Assembly: GCF_030272615.1 (NCBI RefSeq)
Contig: NC_081408.1
Location: 305,135,950-305,199,949 of the forward strand
Origin: Cryptomeria japonica
Taxonomy: Eukaryota > Streptophyta > Pinopsida > Cupressales > Cupressaceae
Length of the DNA stretch: 64,000 nucleotides
Direction of reading: 5' to 3'
Shown: positions 1-11,898 of the stretch, in pieces
Layout of the letters: every line of letters begins with the position of its first letter
Position numbering within the stretch: the stretch's first letter is position 1
Notes under the pieces: model-generated
What the model saw: only the letters and a program-made list of their open reading frames with translations
Told to the model about the DNA's origin: nothing
Databases searched by the model: none
Made by a program: the position numbers and the translations under genes

Positions 1-660
1 TCATTGTAAGCAAGGAGTTAAAAAAAATGTGAGTAATTTTATTAGTTTCAATAAACATTTGCATTCTCAAATTGCTTATCCAATGCCTAATTATGAAGTT
101 CAAAAAAAATTTATTGTTAATTTACAAAAAAAAAATTAGAGACAAGCTTCTATTTTATGAGTTACTTCCTTTACGCAATTGTGTGTAGTGATTCATAATT
201 ATCAGCTTCAAGTGAGTCAATTTGAATCATCCTCTTCAATGACTTTAGTTGATAATAATGAAGGTGCTTAACAATTGTTTGTGAAGTTTAAACCCAACAA
301 AGGTTACATCAAGATAAATGACAAAATCAGCACTCAAGTGGCAGCAACAACATTAGGTGTGGCCCCTTTATTCAAATACTTTAGAAAAGAATTAAGATTT
401 CTCTTTTAGTCTTTTCATAGTATAATGTCAAGGTTGATAAATTATAATGTTGAAACTTCCTCCCATCAAGACAATTGGCACTTCTCAACCATTGCCACCC
501 TACCATGATCCCAAAGCCTTTTCTCAATATCACCCTCAACCTAGCCATAATACCAATAAATGTTATATGTTGAGGAATAAGATTCAAGACTTCTATAATA
601 ATACTACATTTATAGCTAGTGTGAATGACAAAGGAAAAAAGTTCTAGATCCTCCTTATTG
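1..660 (+). pseudogene. Ty3/gypsy gag remnant, 5' end outside window
   Basis: Short translated stretches, shifted between frames and broken by stops, resemble the plant Ty3/gypsy capsid region. A segment around 40-240 reads like the part of Gag ending in a conserved 'FIxNLQ' motif (here FIVNLQ). A segment at 447-620 contains NTNKCYMLRNKIQDF, matching the Cys-xx-Leu-xx-x-Ile-Gln-Asp motif that non-chromoviral gypsy Gag proteins carry just before protease. No open frame exceeds about 80 codons, so this is a relic. The element begins before the window. Assignment to a non-chromoviral lineage rests on this motif and on the long Gag-to-protease spacer; the exact clade is not resolved. Confidence 0.6.
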
Positions 661-1240
661 AATCTTAAAATCTTGACTAATCCTTTGTCTTCTCACTCTA
701 CCAATGTTGTTGAGTTGGAGTCTCTTGCCTTTTCTCCCGATGACCTTGGTATTCAATCTACAAAAGTTGTGAATCTTGTTGATAAACCTACACATCTTAG
801 AGACCTATGCATTACTTTTGATCCTAGAGTGAGTCTATTGTTGCACTTGATGGACCATTATATATCACCGTGAAGATCAAAGATAAACTCTCACAAGGGC
901 TTCTCATTGATCCAGTGTGTATGGTTAATATGATTACTAAAGAATGTCTTTATATTTTACAATTTCATCAAGTTACATATGACAAATTTTATGTCGTGGT
1001 CAAAATGTATGATGGTTTCTCTTGCTCTACTATTGGTTTTAATACTCTTCCCGTTGAGGTTGGTACTAAGTACTTAGATTTCATTTTTGCTATTATTTCT
1101 AAATTGGATAAATTTCATGTGAATTTGGGAGATGCTTGACTCTCTTTCGTGAAATATACCCCTTCTATGATCCATAAATGTTTGAAATTCCCTCATAATG
1201 GCACTATTTTATCAATTAATCATTGTCTTTACCAACCCAC
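661..1240 (+). pseudogene. Ty3/gypsy aspartic protease remnant
   Basis: Residues around 845-1140 follow the retropepsin pattern of non-chromoviral gypsy elements: a strand leading to LLIDPVCMVNMI, then a YDGF block, LPVEVGTKYLDFIF, and a terminal LGDAW (usually LGRPW). The catalytic triplet Asp-x-Gly reads Asp-Pro-Val (Asp codon at 909-911), so the conserved glycine is lost and the enzyme cannot be normal. An in-frame TGA interrupts the LGDAW block. The gene follows the gag remnant directly. In family members it would release Gag and Pol products inside the particle. Confidence 0.65.
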
Positions 1241-1734
1241 AATGAAGTGTGGTAATTTCACCTTTGATTACTTTTGGCCTAAACAACTTTAACCTCTTAA
1301 GCCTCGAAGTGACATCATTTTATTATCTTATCAAAATTGGAAAAAGGGTATGATCATGTCCTTGAGTAAACCTAGAGACCCTATACCTATGGATATTCCT
1401 TCTCCTCATAATGGCCCTGGTATTCTTACCACTCCTTGTATTCCTCCTATATATGCCTCAATTCCACCTCCAACATCTTACAAAGGAAAGCGCTTGACAT
1501 GTTTTATGTCTCAACCTAGTGAGGTTTCTCTCGTACCTCCTACTTTAAGAGAAGAAAAGAAGTCGATGCCTATTGATCATCAACCTTCACAACCATAAGC
1601 TAAAACTAAAAGAAACCATTGTGTGAGAGAATGTTAAAGAATATGTTTCACCAAGGCTCATGAGCTTGCTTCCTCAAACCATTTCCTCCTCAAAGACACC
1701 AAATGTTGACTTGATCCCATTTGTCAAGCCTTTG
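1241..1734 (+). pseudogene. Post-protease spacer of the gypsy element, left part
   Basis: This stretch is proline- and serine-rich with short open segments (longest 1350-1598) and stops between them. It continues the polarity of the protease remnant. It ends where the 3.5-kb insertion begins, within a phrase resembling a KPLPN linker. I see no reverse transcriptase, RNase H or integrase motif here or after the insertion. Confidence 0.4.
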
Positions 1735-1739
1735 CCTAA
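1735..1739. repeat. TSD, left copy (CCTAA)
   Basis: CCTAA directly precedes the TG of the 3.5-kb insertion and is repeated directly after its terminal CA at 5266-5270. Confidence 0.75.
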
Positions 1740-4700
1740 TGTAATGCCCCTCCAGGAACCCTGAAGGAAAACCCACAACAAGGGTGAAACAATTTTTTTT
1801 TTTTAAGTATAAATATCATAAGTGCATTTACACAACATGCATGATAACACAAGCGGAAGACTTACACCAAAATTCCTTAAGGGTTACCAATGAAGAATTA
1901 ACTTCAAGAATAAATTTCACAACATCATAAATCCACATATGCATCATTAACACAATGATCACAAGAAGCCAAAGCAAATAAAGATTCATCATAGAAATAT
2001 TGAAAGGATACAATATAATTTCCACTTCAACAAGCATTTACTAAAATTATCAAGGAAACTTGATAAAAACATCCAAACATAGGATTACATTGCTCTTCCA
2101 ATACATAGCCTCTCAATAAACATAAAGGATAGATCTCATCCAATTACAAGGTTACATAAGATCAATATTACAATGATACAATGACCACATAGGTCTACAA
2201 ATACCAAAAATCTCCAAAACATGAGATTAAGCATGAGTCACGAACCACAAAAACACCTGCAAAGCCAATCCTCGGATGAAGGCACAAATCTGAACATCCG
2301 ATGGGAAGTGGCACTACCACCTGACCATGTAATTCCCAAATGGAATCACCCCACCATGCTAGGAGATAGTTGAGGACCCTCAAACAAGCATAAGCATGAC
2401 ATGGTTGACAAACAATACGACTCCATGATAGCACAAAAGACTCCACAAGAATCCAGGTGACTCAACTTCACAAACACAAGTGAACTGACATCACAAAACA
2501 CAAGTGAACCAAATGAGAGAGTGTCATCGCATAGCTTAAGATGGTTACCCTGGTATAGCCTCCATAGGTCCTGGCTCACTATCCTGGTAACCTCTTCCGA
2601 CCATCCAGTTGCAACTAAGTCTCATGCGGACCCTACTAGCCTTTCGTGAAGACAAGGTGGTTGGTTTGTCATTCCAGGCCTTCTCGCAACATTATGAGCC
2701 TTATACTAGCACTCACCTATGCACGAGGTACAATTATCTTTATTAATGTTATGATACTACCCACCTAATCAATTCATTAGATTACTAGTTATTATCTAAC
2801 TTTCATTGGGTCGTAATACCTACCACTTTGGGTGCAACCCCCAAGAGAAAGCCACTCTCTCAAAGAACACTACACAAGCATGGTCACTCCCCGAGGACCC
2901 TATGGCAAAGCAGACAGCCATAACACCACTATCAGAAACAAGTGGTCAAACAAGGACATACTGACTCTTGACTAACCATATGGCAAAGACACTACATGGT
3001 TAAGACAATGGAACCAACATATATCACTTGGTCAAAGGTACCAATTACACCACCACAGGATGACTGAACCACAGACCAAAATATCACAATAAACACTTGC
3101 AAGGATAGCTAAATACATCAAATCCACACTCAGAAAATCTTTCAAAATATCATCATCATAAACACTTGCAACATCATTGATTGAAAATTAAATAAAACAC
3201 TCCTTTCCAGCAGTCACATCTAATCAATTTCCAAATCAATATTCCAAATCTACCCATTTGAATCTCTAATTCATGCCTTAATTTTCATTGATAAATTTAT
3301 TAACCACATAATAAAAATCACATGAAAATCACATTAGATCATGCAATACCACTTTAAACATTCCATTTATAAAATTTAAGTTCTTAACACAAACCGGTTT
3401 GGAGACCTGTGAGGGCTCAAAACCAAGCGAGGGTAAAACCAACCCGCGGTTGTGCTGTTGTCAGGGCAACAGACACCACTTACCGATAGTGCTGCTACCA
3501 CTAGTAACACTGCCGCTACCAACTGGTAACACTTACCACTTCCAACTGGTGACACTTACCACTTCCAACCGGTGACACGTACCACTTCGAACTGGTAACA
3601 CTTACCATTTCAAACTAGTAACACTTACCACTAGGAACATTCCATTTCCAGAATTATTTCACGGGCATACACATACAATGCCAATTTCCAAAATTTCAAG
3701 GAAGAGTTTTACTAGCAAGGTAAATGGTGAAATAAACACACTGGAAAGAATGACTAACCAAATCTTGACAATTTAGAAACAAGGAAGCACCCAGCCAACC
3801 CAATCTAAAGTTCATTCTTTCAAAAGAAGAGGTAAAGCAAGAAATTGATTTCCAAGAACAAAACACACAATAGATAGAGAAATGAACCATTTCTTTCCTA
3901 CAAGCAGCCATATAATTTAGGATTCACAAAATAAACAACCACGAGCATTCTTTCTTCCATTTCAACATTCCAAAAAGAATCTACAAGCATAATACATAAA
4001 TTTCCATACACAGGAAGCAAACAGAAAAATTTCAAAATAAATTCAAAACCAGAAGGGAACCTCCAACCTTGAAGCAATTAGCAAGCAAAAGGTATGAAGC
4101 AAATCCAGTCTTGCAACCAGGATGAATTTCCAGCTCCTCCAGGAAGTTTTTCCAGAATTTTCTCTCCAAAAATCCTCTTCTTCTCCTCTCGTGAATGTCC
4201 AGAATGGATGCCCCAAAAATATCTTTTAACCCAAGCTTCTAGGTTAAAGTTTTCATCCAATCACATTTAAATATTTTAAAACTAAAAAGGCAATCAGATT
4301 TATTTCTTTCCCAAAAATAATTCTTTCCAATGATTAAATTAAAAAGGCCAAATGGAAAAATAAAAAAGGAAAACTTTAATTTAGTTCTTTTTCCATAAAT
4401 ATTTCCTTCAACATAAGCATTTTACCTTTTTAAATGGCTAGGCAATTTATTTATTTCACAAAAATATTAGTGCAACTTTACACAATAAATTAAGCCATTT
4501 AACCATTTAATCTAGCAATTCATCAATTTAAATAAATCAATAATCACATAGCATATTAATTAAATGATTACGCCAACACAAGATAGCATCACCCATTTAA
4601 ATTAAATAACCATTTGAATAAATGGAAACACGTAAACCAAGTCAGATCAAATGACGACTCTGAAATGACCAAACCAAGGCACCATGACATGCATAACAAC

Positions 4701-5265
4701 CAGACGAGGGAAACACAACCGACTGACAACACTCACATGAGTGTAACTATGGTCAAGATAGGGTACAACAACTATCTCCTCCACTCCCATCGGATATATA
4801 TAAGGCATGCTCGGACCTGCAAAACCAGGTGGAGTCAATACCTCGTACCTACCCGGTACTAGTACCTGCAATGTCCTATAGCAAAGAACCACACGTGCAT
4901 ATAGACCAATATATATAAATACAGACATGACACGCACACCGATGAAGGAGAATCGTGATGTTCCTTGTCTCACCAGAGTGAGTGAAGTAAAATCATCCCC
5001 TCACATCCCAATACACTTGCAAACACACAACAAATAAATAACGCATCACAATATAAGAGAAAAGTGTCCATCCATGATAATGATCCATAAAAAAAACATT
5101 ACTCATAAGCATTGAAATATTGCATAAAATCATACACCATAAATCTAGATAAAGCATGAAATAACATCTCATGACATCCGAATCAATATACAATAATTTT
5201 CCACAGAACAGTCACTGAAGTAACTCAAAACATACAAAAGAGGCTAATCAAGGAGGGGTACTACA
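1740..5265. mobile_element. 3.5-kb solo-LTR-like insertion with TSD
   Basis: The insertion begins TGTAATGCCCCTCC and ends GGAGGGGTACTACA. The ends are TG...CA and form an imperfect 14-bp inverted pair (12 of 14 match). It is flanked on both sides by CCTAA (1735-1739 and 5266-5270), a perfect 5-bp TSD as LTR elements make. Inside I find no gag or pol motif, no primer-binding site and no second LTR, so a solo LTR from a long-LTR Ty3/gypsy element fits best; a short non-autonomous element is possible. Orientation is uncertain, and the minus strand looks slightly more LTR-like. Small open frames inside (for example minus strand 4647-4973) have no recognisable motif. Confidence 0.7.
3520..3634. 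repeat. 23-bp minisatellite, 5 units
   Basis: Five head-to-tail units start at 3520, 3543, 3566, 3589 and 3612. The consensus resembles AACTGGTAACACTTACCACT with small substitutions, and a more diverged partial unit lies just upstream. The array is inside the 3.5-kb LTR-like insertion. Each unit contains the near-palindrome GGTAACACTTACC, so folded single strands could form small hairpins. Confidence 0.75.
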
Positions 5266-5270
5266 CCTAA

Positions 5271-6513
5271 CCCTAGGGAGGAAGTTTAACTAAAATCAAC
5301 AAGGTTAAAAATTCTTAACAAAAATAATGGTTCAAGTTCCTTTCGTATTAGAGATCCTATTTCTATTAATCTAGATGATGATGTTGTTCATGCTAACAAT
5401 GTTGATTCTAATGATTTTGATGGTACGTATGAGCTTATTGATGTTAATCATGATTTATCTTCACATTTTCCAAAAGCATTAATCCTAGCTCTTAGTGACA
5501 AACAAAGTGACTCATCATTCAAGCATGGGCCTTGTCGAAGTGGCTCATCTTGCATCTTTTCCACCATCCCTAAATGTTGTTCAACAAGATTCGGAGGTAG
5601 ATGATTTCCTTGATTAGATTCTCATTCATGTCATAAATTCTCTTTTGTGTGTTTTCTTGTTCATAATGTGCTTCCCTTGTGTTGTGTTGCTTAATATGTT
5701 TTTGCATTATGTTAGGTTCTCTTTGGATGACCCTTGTTACTCTATTGGTGCAAGGTAATAAAGTGATTGGATCCGTTGTGACATTATTCTATTTGTATCT
5801 TATTTCTTCTATATGTTGTTCCTCGTGTTATCTACTTAGGGACAATGCAAAGCATTAAGATATCTTTTTGGTCTCTTCCATGTTGACTCAAAAAGACACT
5901 TGTGCTCTTCTTCCATTATGTTCATAGTTCCACTACCTTTGGTGGATGAGGTCAATTCAATACAAATATTCTTGATATACATTATTTATCATAAGAGCAT
6001 ACTAACCCCACAGTTACTTGATCCCTTATGTGCTTTGTAACCATTATCCTTTGGTTTGTCCTTTCTTAGTGGCATCTCAGAGTGGTAACATGATTGTCTT
6101 TTGGATACATGCTACCTTAAATCAATTGCTTTAGATAAGGTGCTTGCAATTGCTTTAATGTGGGGGCATACACTCCACTCAATATTACACTTTTTGCACA
6201 CACCATGACATGTTTTTGATACTCTAGTTACTTTACAAATTGAGCCTTCTGTTTGGTAATTTGGTATTTTTTTTTTCTTTTTTTTCATGAATCATAGTAA
6301 GTGACTCTTACTAGTCTAGTGCAGTCACTTTCTCTCTCTTCTCCTTTCTTATGTTTTCCCTTATATCTCAATATCAAAGTAGTAACATTCCAAATTCCTT
6401 GGGGGCTTAGTGCATCTTGTCTCTTTGATATCTTGGTAAAAGTTGTTCAATAAAACTTTGTATTATACCATGAGTATTCTTAGTCTCATACTCCCACCAA
6501 AGTGGGGGCTAAA
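5271..6513 (+). pseudogene. Gypsy element right part with polypurine tract
   Basis: After the TSD the interrupted gypsy sequence resumes with the same polarity: broken translated segments rich in Asp and Asn up to about 5640, then an A+T-rich 3' untranslated region. At 6499-6513 the tract AAAGTGGGGGCTAAA directly precedes a TG, matching a polypurine tract next to a 3' LTR. Between protease and this tract there is no RT or integrase, so the element was gag-pro only or lost its pol long ago. Confidence 0.5.
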
Positions 6514-8149
6514 TGTAGCATCGTAAATTGTACTCTTATAATTTTATCCTCACATAGGCCTCACTATGGAATTTTGGCTTCTGATGCCTAATTACAGTGT
6601 TGATTATGCTCAAACCACATTCCAAACTCACATTTTCATCACCTAACCATCTCCCCCCTTATTCTAGAGTCCAAATTTTCAAAACTAGGGTGTTGGGCAT
6701 CCTAGTCCTAAATCATGATTAGGACAACCCACACCTTGGTCCTAAATCAGGACAAGGGCACCCCACACCCCGATCCTCCTAATCAGACCTTGAATTGGGG
6801 CCTCACGATGGTCATTTCATTTGAGTAGGATATTTGATCCTATGTCAGTCTGTTTCCAAAATTAAATTTATTTTCACATGGTCAAATATAAAATGAGGTC
6901 TACCCCTCTCATTTGAAACCTACTAATATATTTTCTAAGATTGTTTACACTTTGGCAAAATTCAATTCAAGTGCGCAAGCAACCAGTCATTCATCAAGCA
7001 TTTGAATAGAACTGAAGTCAAGTTTGAGTATTGAAGATGACATCCATGATCAATGTTTTATGAAGACATCCTACATGAAACCCTAAAACCTTTGTGTGAA
7101 GGTCAAACAAAACTTTATCAACATACACATTATTGTTTCAAGCATTTCAGCCTTCCCTCAAAAGGAAAGTATTTTATTACATCTTTCATTATATTATAAA
7201 TTCAATTTCATGGTTAATTCCAAAACTAGGGTTTCACCTAAGGAAAACCCCTATTCCCAACATCTTTCCCTCTCTTTCTGTGTGCATGAATTAGGTGAAA
7301 GAGTTGTTTTTAGGAATTCCAATAGTGTCAATAATGATGAATAGGTTTAGCTTTCAACTGTAGAAAAATCAGGGGACTAGGGTGGATCTGTGCCACCTAG
7401 CCCCAAAAAAATAGGTCAAAGTTTTGGGAACAAGTTCTAAACATCTTATTTTGCCTAGATATCAGTTTTTGGCTCTGTGAGATATTTCTAGTAGTCTGTT
7501 TGCGATAATTTACTTTAATTATTCATACTGTTACCCTAATTTCACAATTAACTTCCAAATTCAACTAAGAAAGATGATAATCAATTCTAACCAATGAATC
7601 TAATCAGAATCTTATCCCTTTCCCCATTAAGATTGAGCCTAGATCTATTGGGTTCAATCCTCTTTCAACATATGTTGTGTTAATTGGGTTATTAAGTGGA
7701 TTTACTTGGTGAAACCCTAATTCCTAATTTTCACAATACTACATTAACTTATCAATCAATCTAGTTACATGAGTAATCAGTTCCCAACTACCTTGTCACG
7801 CCAAATCTCAACCGTTGATCAATTTTTTTTGTCAAATCAATCTCGATCATTCATCAAAATTCCAAAAACCTATAAAATCAACCTTATTCTAAATGATGAT
7901 CAACCGCATTCTTTGAATTCTTTTGATCACTTTGTAGGTATTGTATGACTTTGAGAGTCACTACTGCTATAGCACAACAAGAAGGAGAAGATTAATGGAA
8001 GTCACATGTTTGGATTCAAATTTGAGTTTGTTTTTATTGTTTTGTTAGATTGATTGTTAAATTTAATAGCATACTTTGTTTGTGCTTAGGAATGGAATTT
8101 GGCAATAGGTTCTAGTTTGTGGTCAATGCTAATTTAGTCTATTGTAGGT
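6514..8149 (+). mobile_element. 3' LTR-like region of the gypsy remnant
   Basis: The left edge TGTAGCATCGTAAATTGTAC follows a polypurine tract. The same tract and LTR start recur at 9081-9115, which defines the left boundary by repetition. The right boundary is not visible: I find no clear CA end or TSD, and the stretch may run into unrelated sequence after about 7950. No gene is supported here. An open stretch at 7096-7344 has no family motif. Confidence 0.4.
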
Positions 8150-9095
8150 TTAAACCAATTTTTCAATCCTTATAATATTTATGCAAATATCTCTTCCTCC
8201 CCCTTTGGTAATCATGTATCCTTCTAAAGGATCCCTTAATAGTTCTTGAGAGATATCTTTTACAACTATTTTTTCATTTCTCAAAGAATCACATCCTTTA
8301 CAAGGATCTTTTTCCCTAGCTTGGAACACATTCATTTTTGTTAAGGGTGTCTCCTTAGTGTTGAATTTGTTTATCCTTAATCTATATCTTCCTAAGATAT
8401 TAATATAGAATCATGTTGACATCTTAAGGGGGGCATATGAGGCTTCCCTTTAGCTTTAGGTAATTTATCGATGTGCTCTTGAAGTGGCAGTTATGTGTTA
8501 CATAGCACCCCTTTGAGGCATGGTTATCAATATTTAGACCTTTGTTCTTAGTCACCTAGTATAGCATGGATTGTTAGTGTGATCATTATTGTCCACACCT
8601 ATACAAGTGTTGGTTACCATTGTTATTTGCATCTCCACAAACATTAATTACCTAGTATAACCTGACTTTCTAGTGTGATTATTTTGTTGTTCTAATTGAA
8701 TCATCCAACATAACATATCTTGTTGGCCAATGTCACCCATGCCTTCTTCTCTTCTTATTGGTGTACATCCCTATTCTTTATATAAGTCCACTTGTGCTCT
8801 TACAATAATATGTTGTGAATGATATTAGCGATTGAGACATTTTGACATCATGTTGTCTTCAATTAGTTGAATTGGAACCCTTTATTTGCTTTAGTACTAA
8901 TGTTATATGTTTTGTTTATATGTGTAGGTTATTTTCATGGATTGATAGAATCCTATGCTTGGGGGTTTACACATCCCTTAAACTTATTGTCATCCAATCC
9001 CTAGCTTATCTTGCTCTCAAATGATATTTCTCTTCACTTCTACTTTATCATGAGTATGAGCATAAGTTCATATTCCCACTAAAGTGGGAGATAAA
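8150..9095 (+). mobile_element. 3' internal fragment of a second related gypsy copy
   Basis: The last several hundred bases resemble the 3' untranslated region before 6513. Both contain a TTGGGGG block, a TATCATGAGTAT-like block and end in a polypurine tract (here AAAGTGGGAGATAAA, 9081-9095) directly before a TG. This is the tail of a second copy of the same family or a segmental duplication. No coding motif is visible. Confidence 0.45.
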
Positions 9096-10371
9096 TGCAG
9101 TGTCATAAACTATACTCTTTTAATATTGAGTCTAATTTCACACTTTTCTACCACTCATTTTAGTTTTCCCATTCATCTAAGCATTTTCGCACCATTTATT
9201 GCCTTGAATTAATCCTCAACTCAAGAATATGAGTTCTATCTTATTTTAAAACTTCAAACACTTCTCTTTGGGCCCTTATTTTAGTGTGCCCTTTCTTCTA
9301 TATCATTTTAAGCTTATTTGAGTTATAACCTATTTTAAATTTTAAAGCACTTTTCCTCCCACTTAAATGTTGTCAATCCTAATATTATAAATTATAGATT
9401 TGGTATTAGGGCCCTATTATCTCACTCCCCTTAAAATTCAAGACTATTTTGTCAGGATTATGTCAATTATTGTCATAGTCCAATTCTTTTTGGTTGAAAT
9501 TTTGGGAGAGTAATGTGTCAGCCTTAACATTTCTAGATCTAGTCTCAAAGTTGGGATATGACTGTTGTAAGTCAACCTAAAACTGAAATTACCTAAAGAA
9601 CCCTACATAATGTACCTTTCCTAATTCATCTCATATAATATCATTCTTACAGTTCGAGAGATATCATTCCAATTTAAGAGCAAATACAAGTTTAAGGAAC
9701 ATCAAGCCAACAAGTTATCTTCAAGTATTCTTTCATGATGGAAAATATGATGATTTATCATGTTATTACATCAAAACTTGGAGGACTTATCCTAAGAATA
9801 TTGCATCATCAAAGTTATAATCATTTTATGTTAGCATTTCAATTCAATAATTTCATGTCATATTTAGCCTATGTATAGCAAGGGTAAGCTCTCTTTCTAA
9901 TCATCATTGTTGTAAGGTTAATTCCAAGTTGGATTTTTCACTTAGAAAGCCCATATAAAACCCAAAATCACCTTTTTCCCCTTTTGCAGGTTCAAAAGTA
10001 GTTTCTAGTTCCAATTTGAAGGTACAAGAGAACTCAAGACATAGAGACAATGATTCCCAAAAAAATTAGTAGAAAACACTTGGACTATGTCAACTAGGGC
10101 CATATTACTCTTGGACTATGTCAAATAGCATCATAGTCCTCCCATTTTGAGCTTAAATTTTTGTCACAAGTTCCTCTCTACATCTCCTTTCTAGTTCTAT
10201 AGATATCAGTTGATTATACATTTTGTATCTATTTGTTTATACTTATTATTGTCAACTTTGCACCATTTAGCCTAGTTCTTGCATCTATCTCATTCAATCA
10301 ATCAAATCAAAATAAAACAATCAAAACCACAAGTGCTCAACTCTCGTAAGGGTTTTTATTTGGGCCTATCA
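9096..10371 (+). mobile_element. Second gypsy-family LTR copy
   Basis: It starts TGCAGTGTCATAAACTATAC, a diverged version of the LTR start at 6514, after a matching polypurine tract. A possible right end is ...GGGCCTATCA at 10371, followed by GTTGGTCTCC, which could be a degraded primer-binding site. The right edge is therefore a guess from TG...CA logic. No genes are visible. Confidence 0.4.
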
Positions 10372-11898
10372 GTTGGTCTCCAATATAATTGATAGGATTG
10401 GATTTGATTCCTAGTTTACATTCTAGGTTTAGATCACATTTCCACTATATTACACCATGTAATCACCAAAATAGGAGTTAAGTCTCCAACTAATTTGTCA
10501 CTCCTAGATTAGTTTGAAATAAGCTTTTAAAAGTTTGACATAATAATAGTAGCAATACCAATTATGAATTTAGCACCCCAACAAGATGTCTATGCATGAA
10601 ACATTCACCAATGTATCCCAAAGTATCTACAATGAAAAGTGGATCAAAACTTAACTAGAAACCTCATAAATTCTCATGAAAAGTGTTCACCCATGATAGG
10701 AGTATTGTTTGAACTTTAGCATTCCCTTTGCATGTGCATGTTTGAATTTTGGTATCCTCTTATTATATTTTATAACTTTATGTGAAGTGTATGCTTTGAA
10801 TAGAGGTACCAAGGGTGTGATTCGAATTGAGGTACCCAAGCTATGCTCCAAATCAAGGTGCCCAGGGTGCTCCTAAAGTGGTGTCAAGGTGCAATAGTGA
10901 AAGGAACCTAGGCTTTCCAAGGATGCACTAGGAGCTTCAATGTGGGAGTCCAAAGGGTTGATTGGGGTTTGAGGAGTCATGGGGCTAGTGTTTGGAGGTC
11001 TTGGAGGAGGCTTGGGAAGTTAGAATTTCCCATACTAAATATTAAGATAGTTGTTGAGAATTGATGGTGAGATCGCGGGAACAAGCTAGAAGTTGTGGCA
11101 ATTGACCAAACAAGAGTGTCAGACTACCATAGCAACCAAAAACTTATATAGAGGTGTATGGTTGATTGTGCAACCATGTTCCAAGATGCACCAAGGTGAT
11201 CCAAGTTGAGCACCTCCCCTTATGCATGAAGAAAAGTAACCCTACCCTCTAGGCTTTAGGTAAGCTAGAGGGTCTACATTGATTTTAGGGGTGAAGGAGA
11301 GCAACCCCACCTTGTCATAAAGTGGTGAGGTTGTTTGGGGGATGAATAATCATGGTCTCTATCTCTGTTGAGCATCACTGAGCCAGTGTTGGGGATGACT
11401 CCATGACTTAAAGAGTTGGGGAAGTGGATTACCTAGGCCCTCATGTGAGTGGGATGATCATGCAATGGGTTGTCAAAGTCGAAAGGTTGGAGCCCAAGAA
11501 TTGGGCAAGATATGTGAGTGAGTGATGCGATAGACTTGGTGTGATGTGCTAGACATGCACCCCTAAGCTACCTAGAGAGTTGGATTTGCCCTTGAGAGTG
11601 AGGTCTAGAATGGAAAATAGGACAGGGCAAAAGGAGTGTTCAAGATGAGTTAAGCCATAAGGTGAGTCTGAAAGGGTGAAAAAGGTGAGATATGGTGTAT
11701 TATCAAATTGGGGACATGGTTCAGGAGAACTGTTGAGTTGAAGAGGAGTTCAATGACCATGAGAAGTGGGTTGGTTCATGGAGCAGGGAGCCCAAGTAGG
11801 CATGTTGGAATGTGAGTTCATGGAGCTTAATGGTTAGAGTGCATAAGATGTATGAGGAACAAGGTTCATTAGTGGGGTCATGAGGAATAAGGCTCATT
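10372..11898. other. No gene seen
   Basis: Non-coding sequence with loose internal repetition of phrases such as 'gaggtaccaaggtg' around 10800-10900, and G-rich wording on the plus strand from 10860 onward. No open frame carries a recognisable motif. It may be an old, diverged tandem or LTR sequence. Confidence 0.4.

Noticed and set aside
3478-3640. 23-bp minisatellite as a CRISPR array
   Set aside because: Units are contiguous without spacers and the host is a plant nuclear genome.
4647-4973. 108-codon minus-strand frame in the 3.5-kb insertion
   Set aside because: No recognisable motif and it lies in LTR-like sequence; likely chance.
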